A DNA stretch of 64,000 nt, from the NCBI RefSeq assembly GCF_001592285.1, contig NZ_BCWQ01000011.1, positions 62,001 through 126,000 of the forward strand, read 5' to 3'. Within the stretch, counting starts at the first letter, position 1, and every line of letters begins with the position of its first letter. A program made the translations under genes and the position numbers. This document shows, in pieces, positions 7,450-15,179 of the stretch. The notes below the pieces were generated by a model, which was given only the letters and a program-made list of their open reading frames with translations, ran no database searches and was not told where the DNA came from. This stretch comes from Hydrogenophaga pseudoflava NBRC 102511. GTDB taxonomy: Bacteria > Pseudomonadota > Gammaproteobacteria > Burkholderiales > Burkholderiaceae_C.

Positions 7450-8952
7450 ATGAACGCCCCCACCTCCCCCGCCGAAGTCACCCGCGCCGAACGCGCCGCC
7501 CGCCAGGCTGAGGTGGTGCGCGCCCTGCAGGCCGTGCTGCCGGCCCACGCCCTGCTCTGGCACGCCGAGGACACCGTGCCCTACGAGTGCGACGGCCTCA
7601 CCGCCTACCGCCAGCGGCCGCTGGTGGTGGCCCTGCCCGAGACCGAAGCCCAGGTGGCGGCTGTGCTCAAGGCCTGCCACGCACTGAATGCGCCGGTGGT
7701 GGCGCGCGGCGCCGGCACCGGCCTCTCCGGCGGCGCCATGCCGCACGCCATGGGCGTGACGCTGTCGCTGGCCAAGTTCAACAAGATCGTGTCGCTCGAC
7801 GCCCGATCGCGCACCGCGGTGGTTCAGGCCGGCGTGCGCAACCTCGCCATCAGCGAAGCGGCCGCGGCGCACGGCCTGTACTACGCGCCGGACCCGAGCA
7901 GCCAGATCGCCTGCACCATCGGCGGCAACGTGGCCGAGAACTCGGGCGGCGTGCACTGTCTGAAGTACGGCCTGACGGTGCACAACGTGCTGCAGGTGCG
8001 CGGCTTCACGGTCGAGGGTGAACCGGTCACCTTCGGAGGCACCGCGCTGGACACGCCGGGCCTGGACCTGCTGTCGCTGGTGATCGGCAGCGAGGGCATG
8101 CTGGCGGTCGTGACCGAGGTGGTGGTCAAGCTGGTGCCCAAGCCCCAGCTGGCGCGCTGCATCATGGCCAGCTTCGACGACATCCAGAAGGCGGGCGACG
8201 CAGTGGCCTCGGTCATCGCGGCCGGCATCATCCCGGCCGGGCTGGAGATGATGGACAAGCCCATGACCGCCGCGGTGGAAGACTTTGTCAAGGCCGGCTA
8301 CGACCTGAACGCCGAGGCGATCCTGCTGTGCGAGAGCGACGGCACACCCGAAGAGGTGGAAGAGGAAATCGGCCGCATGAGCACGGTGCTGCGCGGCTGC
8401 GGTGCCACCGCCATCGCCGTGAGCCGCGACGAGGCCGAGCGCCTGCGCTTCTGGAGCGGCCGCAAGAACGCCTTTCCGGCCAGCGGCCGCATCAGCCCCG
8501 ACTACATGTGCATGGACTCGACCATCCCGCGCAAGCGCCTGGCCGACATCCTGATCGCCATCGGCGAGATGGAGAAGAAGTACGGCCTGCGCTGCGCCAA
8601 CGTGTTCCATGCCGGCGACGGCAACCTGCACCCGCTGATCCTGTTCGATGCCAACGACCCGGACCAGCTGCGCCGCTGCGAGCTGTTCGGCGCCGACATC
8701 CTGGAAACCAGCGTCGCCATGGGCGGCACGGTGACAGGCGAACACGGCGTGGGTGTGGAAAAAGTCAACAGCATGTGCGTTCAGTTTTCCGCAGAGGAAA
8801 ACGCACAGATGTTCGCCGTCAAACGTGCCTTTGATACCAAAGAGCTACTGAACCCCGGAAAAGTGATTCCGACGCTGCAACGTTGTGCCGAATACGGAAA
8901 GATGCTGGTGCGCGCAGGCCAGATCAGCCACCCGGATTTGCCCCGGTTCTGA
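7450..8952 (+). CDS. FAD-linked oxidase, GlcD/D-lactate dehydrogenase type
   Basis: 500 aa. N-terminal FAD-binding PCMH domain (RPLVVALPETEAQVAAVLKAC, VARGAGTGLSGGAMP, about residues 55-230) and a C-terminal FAD-oxidase domain with VFHAGDGNLHPLILFD and GGTVTGEHGVGVEK. These are hallmarks of the glycolate oxidase GlcD subunit and D-lactate dehydrogenases, which pass electrons from a 2-hydroxy acid to the respiratory chain. No glcE or glcF follows, so it acts alone or with subunits elsewhere. The ATG at 7450 is chosen by homology; an upstream in-frame ATG at 7414 adds 12 unrelated residues. Exact substrate (glycolate, D-lactate, 2-hydroxyglutarate) is open. Confidence 0.88.
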   Translation: MNAPTSPAEVTRAERAARQAEVVRALQAVLPAHALLWHAEDTVPYECDGLTAYRQRPLVVALPETEAQVAAVLKACHALNAPVVARGAGTGLSGGAMPHAMGVTLSLAKFNKIVSLDARSRTAVVQAGVRNLAISEAAAAHGLYYAPDPSSQIACTIGGNVAENSGGVHCLKYGLTVHNVLQVRGFTVEGEPVTFGGTALDTPGLDLLSLVIGSEGMLAVVTEVVVKLVPKPQLARCIMASFDDIQKAGDAVASVIAAGIIPAGLEMMDKPMTAAVEDFVKAGYDLNAEAILLCESDGTPEEVEEEIGRMSTVLRGCGATAIAVSRDEAERLRFWSGRKNAFPASGRISPDYMCMDSTIPRKRLADILIAIGEMEKKYGLRCANVFHAGDGNLHPLILFDANDPDQLRRCELFGADILETSVAMGGTVTGEHGVGVEKVNSMCVQFSAEENAQMFAVKRAFDTKELLNPGKVIPTLQRCAEYGKMLVRAGQISHPDLPRF

Positions 8953-9004
8953 CGGTCAGATTTCACATCTGGGCTGCGGCCCCCTGCGGTAAAGTGGGTC
9001 CGCG

Positions 9005-12000
9005 ATGAGCGCGATCCACCCGTTTCCTGGGAACAAAGCCAGAAAGACACCTGACGAAGAGCAGGTGTCCGATCGTGAGCGCGCGCTCGAAGCCGAGGTG
9101 CAGGCCCTGCGCGCCGAGCTGGCGCAGTTGCGGCGCCCCGCCGCATCGCCCGGCCCCGCCCATGGTCTCCGCAGCGAATCGCCGGACCCCTACAGCTCTC
9201 TGTTCGCGGCCCTCAACAGCGTGTTCCCCATTGGCATGCTGCGCATCCAGCCCGATGGTTCTCTGATACAGGTCGATCAGATGCTGCAGCAGATCTTCGG
9301 CCTGGAAGAGCAGGATTTCTTCAATTTCGGCTGGATGCGCTGCGTTCATTCGGCCGACGTGGCGGTTGTGAAGGAATACTGGGAACGCGGCGTGGCCACA
9401 GGCACGAGCACGAGCCTTGAATTCCGCATCATCCGGCCAGGCAGCGAGGACATCGCCCATGTGATTGCGCGAAACATCCCCCAGTTTGACGAACAGGGCC
9501 GGCTCACCGGACAGCTGGGTTTCGTGCAGGACATCAGCCAGCTGCGCAAGCTGGAAGCAGAAGCACGCATCAAGGACGAGCTCAACCGCCAGATCATTGC
9601 CAGCAGCCCGGACTGCACCAAGGTGCTGGACCTGCAGGGCCACGTGCTCCAGATGACCGCCCGTGGCTGCAAGCTGGTAGAGGTCGATGATTTTGAGCAG
9701 GTCCGCGGCAGCGACTGGACCACCTGGTGGCCCGAAGAAGGACAGAACCTCGCACGCTCGGCACTCGACCAGGCGCGCACCGCTGGCGGCGCGCGCTTTG
9801 TGGCCTTCGGCAACACGTTCAAGGGCACACCCAAGTGGTGGGACACCGTGGTCTCACCGATCACCAACAGCAGCGGCCAGCCGGTGATGCTGCTGGCGGT
9901 GTCGCGCGACATCACGGAGACCCACGAGCAGCAGCACCAGATCCAGCGGCTCAACAGCGAGCTGGAGTCTCGGGTCCAGGAACGGACCAGCCAGCTGGCG
10001 ACGGTCAACGAGCGGCTGCGGCAGACGCTGCACGACGCCCAGACGCTCTACAACAAGGCCCCCTGCGGCTACCACTCGGTGGACGCCGACGGCATCTTCG
10101 TCCTGATCAACCAGACCGAACTGGACTGGCTGGGATACACCCGGGAGGAAGTCATCGGCAAGATGACCTTCCGTGACCAGGTGCTGCCCGAAGACCGGCC
10201 CATGATCAGGGACCGGCTTCAGCGCCTGATCAAAGGCGAAAAGCTGGAATCGGTCGAGTTGGGCCTGCGCCGCCGTGACGGCACGACCTTCGTGGCCCTG
10301 CTCAGCAGCACGGCCGTGGTCGATGAACAGGGGCGCTTTGTCCGGACCAACAACACCCTGGTGGACATTTCGGCGCGCAAGCTGGCCGAACACGCCCTGC
10401 ACGTCCAACGCAATTTCCTGCAGACTGTCACCAACACCGTGCCGGTGCAGCTCGCCTTCTACGACCGCGACCTGATCTGCCGCTTCGCCAACGCCAGCTA
10501 CGCCCGCTGGGTGGGCACCGAGCCGGCCAGCCTAATCGGCCTGCACCTGCGCGACATCGCCAGGCCCGAGGACTTTGCCACGGCCGGCGCGCGCCTGGAA
10601 GCCGCGCTGCACGGCGAACCCCAGCAATTTGAAGGCTTGCGCCGCTTCCCGGACGGCCACGAGTTCTACGCGAGCATCGGGTACACGCCATACATTGAGA
10701 ACGGCCAGGTGCAGGGGCTGATCATCCAGATGGTCGACATCACCGAGCGCAAGGCCTCTGAAGACCGTGTGCAGAGCACCAACCGCCAGCTGGCCGACGC
10801 CCTGCAGCAGGCGCAGGCCCTCTACAACCAGGCCCCCTGCGGCTACCACTCGCTCAATGCCGACGGTGTGTACGAGTCGATCAACGACACCGAGCTGCAT
10901 TGGCTGGGCTACGAGCGCGACGAGGTCATCGGCCGGCTGAGCTACCGAGATGTGGTCCTGCCCTCGCGCGTGCCTCTGCTGGAAGACCGCATGGAGCGGC
11001 TGATCCGCGAGGGCTCGCTGGCGGGTGCCGAATACGAGATGCGCCGCAAGGACGGTTCGGTGTTCCACGCACTGCTGTCATCCGCAGCCGTGCGCGACGA
11101 AAAGGGACGCTTCCTGCGCAGCAACACCACGGTGGTGGACATCACCCAGCGCAGGCAGGCGGAGCTGGCGCTGCAGGAAAACCAGCGCTTCCTGCAGACG
11201 GTGACCAACCACGTGCCCGGCGTGATCGCCTACCTGGACGCCATGCTCAGGTTCCGGTTCGCCAACGAAGAACACCGCCGGCTCTATGGTCTGGACCCGG
11301 CTCGCATTCTCGGACTCCACATCAGCGAGTGCCTGCCGGCCTTGGTCTGGCAGGAGGTCCAGCCCCGGTACCAGGCGGCCCTTGACGGACAGGTCCAGCA
11401 CTACGAATCCTGGCGCCACACCGTGAGCGGAGAGGACATCTACATCCGGGCCACCCTGCTGCCAGACATCTACGAAGGCCTGGTGCAAGGCATCATCGTC
11501 CAGATCATCGACATCACCGAACGCAAGCGCGTCGAGGAACGCGTGCACCAGCTCAACGACGAGTTGGAGATGCGGATCCGTGAACGGTCGATGGAGTTGC
11601 TGGAGAGCGAGCAGCGCTTCCGCCTCATGGCGGACAACCTGCGCGACTACAGCATCTACTTCCTGGACGCCCAGGGCTGCATCACCGACTGGACCGACAG
11701 TGCCCAGCGCATGGAAGGCTATTCGCCCTCCGAGATGCTCGGGCAGCACTACGCCAAGCTGCTGCAGCCTGACAACCCGGACGAGGCATCGAGCATCGCC
11801 GCACAGATGCTGCGCATGGCGGCATCCCGGGGCCAGCACGAGCTGCACAGCTGGCAGACGCGCAAGGACGGCTCGCGCTACTGGGCCCACTCGATCCTGA
11901 TCGCGCTGCGGGACGACAGCGGCGAGCTGCGCGGCTTCTCCAAGATCAGCCGCGACATGACCGACGCCAAGCGGCTGGACGACCTGATGCGCAACATCAA

Positions 12001-12784
12001 CGACGAGCTGGAGAACCGGGTCGTCGAGCGCACCGAACAGCTGCTGGCCGCCAACAAGGACCTGGAGTCCTTCTCCTACTCGGTTTCCCACGACCTGCGC
12101 TCGCCGCTGCGCCACATCTCCAGCTTCGTGAGCCTGCTGGAAGAGCACCTGGCCGACAAGGTCGACGACACCACGCAGCGCTATCTGGGCACCATCGGCA
12201 ACTCGGCGCGCCACATGAGCCAGCTCATCGACGGCCTGCTGGCGTTCTCGCGCCTGGGCCGCTCGGCGGTCAACGTGATGCCCGTGGACTTCACCATGCT
12301 GGTCGAGGCGGTGGTCAGCCAGATCGCGCACGACACCGAAGGCCGCGTGGTCGACTGGGTGATCGCACCCGACCTGCCGGTGGTCCAGGGCGACGCGCTG
12401 CTGCTGCGCGAGGTCTGGGCCAACCTGCTGGGCAACGCCTTCAAGTACACCCGCCCCCGCGAACGCGCCCGCATCGAGGTCGGCTGGAGCGTCGACCCCG
12501 CCGTGGGTTACACCTTCTACGTCAAGGACAACGGCGTCGGCTTCGACACCAAGTACGCGCAGAAGCTGTTCGGCGTTTTCCAGCGCCTGCACCGGGCCTC
12601 GGAGTTCGAAGGCACCGGCATCGGGCTGGCCCTCACCCGCCGCATTCTCGAACGCCACGGTGGTAGCATTTGGGCAGAGAGCCAACAGGGGGAGGGCAGC
12701 ACGTTCCACTTCTCGCTGCCTTTTGAAGGCTGCAGCCCGTCAGACTCGTCGCACGACTCCATACCTTCGGTCCTGGAACCATGA
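9005..12784 (+). CDS. Multi-PAS sensor histidine kinase (about seven PAS domains)
   Basis: 1259 aa, no transmembrane helix, so probably cytosolic. A short coiled coil (about 20-45) is followed by PAS-like domains near 70-180, 190-300, 345-460, 470-585, 610-715, 725-840 and 865-980, separated by coiled-coil linkers such as LNSELESRVQERTSQLATVN. The two central PAS pairs are copies of each other. The HisKA domain is of the phytochrome type, with phosphoacceptor His1029 in SYSVSHDLRSPLRHIS, and the ATPase carries an N-box (LLGNAFKYT), DNGVGFD and GTGIGLAL. There is no receiver domain; the next gene starts inside its stop codon (ATGA) and encodes the likely partner. Signal unknown. Confidence 0.92.
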   Translation: MSAIHPFPGNKARKTPDEEQVSDRERALEAEVQALRAELAQLRRPAASPGPAHGLRSESPDPYSSLFAALNSVFPIGMLRIQPDGSLIQVDQMLQQIFGLEEQDFFNFGWMRCVHSADVAVVKEYWERGVATGTSTSLEFRIIRPGSEDIAHVIARNIPQFDEQGRLTGQLGFVQDISQLRKLEAEARIKDELNRQIIASSPDCTKVLDLQGHVLQMTARGCKLVEVDDFEQVRGSDWTTWWPEEGQNLARSALDQARTAGGARFVAFGNTFKGTPKWWDTVVSPITNSSGQPVMLLAVSRDITETHEQQHQIQRLNSELESRVQERTSQLATVNERLRQTLHDAQTLYNKAPCGYHSVDADGIFVLINQTELDWLGYTREEVIGKMTFRDQVLPEDRPMIRDRLQRLIKGEKLESVELGLRRRDGTTFVALLSSTAVVDEQGRFVRTNNTLVDISARKLAEHALHVQRNFLQTVTNTVPVQLAFYDRDLICRFANASYARWVGTEPASLIGLHLRDIARPEDFATAGARLEAALHGEPQQFEGLRRFPDGHEFYASIGYTPYIENGQVQGLIIQMVDITERKASEDRVQSTNRQLADALQQAQALYNQAPCGYHSLNADGVYESINDTELHWLGYERDEVIGRLSYRDVVLPSRVPLLEDRMERLIREGSLAGAEYEMRRKDGSVFHALLSSAAVRDEKGRFLRSNTTVVDITQRRQAELALQENQRFLQTVTNHVPGVIAYLDAMLRFRFANEEHRRLYGLDPARILGLHISECLPALVWQEVQPRYQAALDGQVQHYESWRHTVSGEDIYIRATLLPDIYEGLVQGIIVQIIDITERKRVEERVHQLNDELEMRIRERSMELLESEQRFRLMADNLRDYSIYFLDAQGCITDWTDSAQRMEGYSPSEMLGQHYAKLLQPDNPDEASSIAAQMLRMAASRGQHELHSWQTRKDGSRYWAHSILIALRDDSGELRGFSKISRDMTDAKRLDDLMRNINDELENRVVERTEQLLAANKDLESFSYSVSHDLRSPLRHISSFVSLLEEHLADKVDDTTQRYLGTIGNSARHMSQLIDGLLAFSRLGRSAVNVMPVDFTMLVEAVVSQIAHDTEGRVVDWVIAPDLPVVQGDALLLREVWANLLGNAFKYTRPRERARIEVGWSVDPAVGYTFYVKDNGVGFDTKYAQKLFGVFQRLHRASEFEGTGIGLALTRRILERHGGSIWAESQQGEGSTFHFSLPFEGCSPSDSSHDSIPSVLEP

Positions 12785-13266
12785 ACAAGAACGCTGAAGC
12801 CATCCTGCTGGTCGAGGACAACCCGGACGACGCAGAACTGACCAAGCTGGCGCTGGCCCGCCACGGACTGGACGGGCGCGTGACCCACGTCTCCGACGGC
12901 ATGCAGGCGCTCGACTACCTGTACCGGCGCGACGGTTTTGCCGACCGCCCGGGCGGCAACCCCGTGCTGGTGCTGCTGGACCTGAAGATGCCACTGCTCG
13001 ACGGCATCGGCGTGCTCAAGGAAATCAAGGGTTCGGACACGCTGCACAACATCCCGGTGGTGGTGCTGACCTCGTCCACCGAACCCAGTGACCTGCAGCG
13101 GGCCTACGAAGCCGGCACCAACGCCTACATCGCCAAACCCACCGAATTCGCGCAGTTCCTCAGCGCCATGAAGCACGTCTGCGAGTTCTGGATCAACATC
13201 AACCAGACCGCGCCGCAGTCCCCCAGCGCCGGCGTGCGCTCCACCTCGTTCGGCGACCTGCACTGA
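12781..13266 (+). CDS. Single-domain response regulator (Rcp1/CheY-like)
   Basis: 161 aa receiver protein. Acidic pocket EDNPDD (residues 12-17), phosphoacceptor Asp67 in LVLLDLKMP, switch threonine in VVVLTSS and Lys119 in AYIAKP. There is no output domain, only a short Ser-rich tail. Its ATG overlaps the kinase stop codon by 4 bases, implying translational coupling and equal expression. Such Rcp1-type receivers pair with phytochrome-class kinases and often relay phosphate to another protein or interact directly with targets. Confidence 0.93.
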   Translation: MNKNAEAILLVEDNPDDAELTKLALARHGLDGRVTHVSDGMQALDYLYRRDGFADRPGGNPVLVLLDLKMPLLDGIGVLKEIKGSDTLHNIPVVVLTSSTEPSDLQRAYEAGTNAYIAKPTEFAQFLSAMKHVCEFWININQTAPQSPSAGVRSTSFGDLH

Positions 13267-13267
13267 C

Positions 13268-13286
13268 CGCCGCCTTGCCCGCGGCG
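13268..13286. terminator. GC hairpin between convergent genes
   Basis: CGCCGC and GCGGCG arms (13268-13273 and 13281-13286) around a 7-base loop fill the 25 bp between the convergent response regulator and carboxyltransferase genes. No U-tract follows, so termination is a guess from position. Confidence 0.3.
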
Positions 13287-13291
13287 CGTTG

Positions 13292-15124
13292 CTACCAGGT
13301 GTCGATGCCGCCCCGTGCGGGCGGTGCGGCCACCCTTGAGCCGGCCAGCCCCCGGACCAGCCAGGCCCGCGTGTCGGCCGGGTCGATCACCGCATCGATC
13401 TCCAGCGTGCTGGCCATCTCGGTGGCCGCCCCCCGCGCCACCATCTGCGCCAGCAGCGACTGGAACAGCGCCTCGCGCTGCGGGCCCTCAGGCACCGCCT
13501 CCAGCTCCTTGCGGTAGCCCAGCCGCACCGCGCCTTCCAGCCCCATGGCGCCGAACTCGGCCGATGGCCAGGCGACCGTGAAGACCGGTGCGTGGAAGCC
13601 CCCGGCGCTCATGCCCATCGCCCCCAGGCCATAGCCCTTGCGCATCACCACCGCGAACACCGGCACGCGCAGATGCGCGGCGCGCACGAACAGACGGCTG
13701 ACGTGCCGCACCTGGGCCGTGGCCTCGGTGGCCGGTCCGACCATGAAACCTGGCGTGTCCACCAGGCTGACCAGAGGCAGGCCGTGCGCATCGCACAGCT
13801 GCATGAAGCGCGCCGCCTTGTCGGCCGCGTCGGCGTCGATGGCGCCGCCCTGGTGCAGCGGGTTGTTGGCCATCAGCCCCACCGGCCGACCCTCGATGCG
13901 GCCCAGCGCGGTGTGGATGCCGGCGCCAAAACCGGTGCGCAGCGGCAGCAGGCTGCCCACGTCCACCAGCCCTGCCATCGCGGCCCGGCTGTCGTAGGCG
14001 CGCACCCGGTTCTCGGGCACCACGTCGCGCAAGGTCTGCGGGTCGGGCGCCGCCCAGCCGATCGTGCAGCCCTGGAAAAACGACAGGTAGTGTTTTGCGG
14101 CCACCACCGCCTCGGCTTCGTTCTCGACCAGGATGTCGATCACGCCGTTGGCGTGCTGCACTTCCGACGGGCCGATTTCTTCGGGCCGGTACAAGCCCAG
14201 CCCGCCGCCCTCGATCATGGCCGGGCCGCCCATGCCGATGTTGCTGCTGCGTGTGGCGATGACCACGTCGCTGCAGCCCAGCAGCGCCGCGTTGCCTGCG
14301 AAGCAGCGGCCCGCCGCGATGCCGACCACCGGCACCTGGCCGGACAGCCGGGCGAACGCGGCGAAGGTGCCCACATGCAGGCCCGCGACGATGGGCATGT
14401 CGGTGTCGCCCGGCCGCCCGCCACCGCCCTCGGCGAACAGCACCACCGGCAGCTTCTGCGCCAGCGCGACGCCCAGCAGGCGGTCGGTCTTGGCGTGGTT
14501 GCGCATGCCCTGCGTGCCGGCCAGCACGGTGGCGTCGTAGGCCATGACCACAGTGCGCGAACGCCCTGCGCCAAACTCGGCGCCATTGACCGAACCGATG
14601 CCGGTCACCATGCCGTCGGCGGGCGTGTTCGCGATCAGGTCCTCGGCGCTGCGGCGGTTGCGCTGCGCCGCCACGGCCAGCGCGCCGTATTCGATGAACG
14701 AGCCCTCGTCGCACAGGTCGGCGATGTTCTCTCGCGCGGTTCGCAGGCCCAGCGCATGGCGTTTCGCCACCGCCTCCGGTCTTGCAGCGTCCAGCAGAAA
14801 GCGCTCGCGCTCGCGCAGCCGCGCCAGATCGGCCCGCCCGGCGCCCCCGGCCACCGGCGCTCCTGCCGGCACTTCCGCCGGCACTGAAGCGGCTTCAGGG
14901 GCAATCACCACCGGTGCGAGCACCAGCAGCGCATCGCCCTCCTGAACCACGTCCCCGACCGCGCAACACAGCTCGGTCACACGGCCATCGGCCACGGCGC
15001 GCAGCTCGTGCTCCATCTTCATGGCCTCGACGATCACCAGCGGGTCGCCGGCGCGCACCGCATCTCCCACAGACACGCAAACCTCGACGACCTGGGACTG
15101 CAACGGGGCGCAAAAGGGTGTCAT
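13292..15124 (-). CDS. Biotin carboxyl carrier-carboxyltransferase fusion
   Basis: 610 aa. Residues about 1-75 form a biotinyl domain with the attachment motif EAMKMEH (Lys36). After an Ala/Pro linker, residues about 95-600 are a complete acyl-CoA carboxyltransferase (PF01039): both oxyanion-forming halves are present, with GGRPGDTDMPIVAGLHVGT and RKGYGLGAMGMSAGGFH. Such enzymes move CO2 from biotin to an acyl-CoA. A biotin carboxylase subunit is required but none is nearby. BCCP-before-CT order is the tail of the three-domain single-chain carboxylases, so this may be a split or shortened relative. The ATG at 15124 begins the biotinyl fold; a longer frame to 15163 adds basic residues only. 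Acyl-CoA specificity unknown. Confidence 0.85.
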   Translation of the reverse strand: MTPFCAPLQSQVVEVCVSVGDAVRAGDPLVIVEAMKMEHELRAVADGRVTELCCAVGDVVQEGDALLVLAPVVIAPEAASVPAEVPAGAPVAGGAGRADLARLRERERFLLDAARPEAVAKRHALGLRTARENIADLCDEGSFIEYGALAVAAQRNRRSAEDLIANTPADGMVTGIGSVNGAEFGAGRSRTVVMAYDATVLAGTQGMRNHAKTDRLLGVALAQKLPVVLFAEGGGGRPGDTDMPIVAGLHVGTFAAFARLSGQVPVVGIAAGRCFAGNAALLGCSDVVIATRSSNIGMGGPAMIEGGGLGLYRPEEIGPSEVQHANGVIDILVENEAEAVVAAKHYLSFFQGCTIGWAAPDPQTLRDVVPENRVRAYDSRAAMAGLVDVGSLLPLRTGFGAGIHTALGRIEGRPVGLMANNPLHQGGAIDADAADKAARFMQLCDAHGLPLVSLVDTPGFMVGPATEATAQVRHVSRLFVRAAHLRVPVFAVVMRKGYGLGAMGMSAGGFHAPVFTVAWPSAEFGAMGLEGAVRLGYRKELEAVPEGPQREALFQSLLAQMVARGAATEMASTLEIDAVIDPADTRAWLVRGLAGSRVAAPPARGGIDTW

Positions 15125-15179
15125 GCCGGCATTGTTCCGCCGGCCCCTGCGCCCCCGGGTCAAGCACGCGACAGAAAGC

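Noticed and set aside
8953-9004. CAGAT-TTCAC-ATCTG repeat as a terminator
   Set aside because: Stem of five with no T-run; equally likely by chance.
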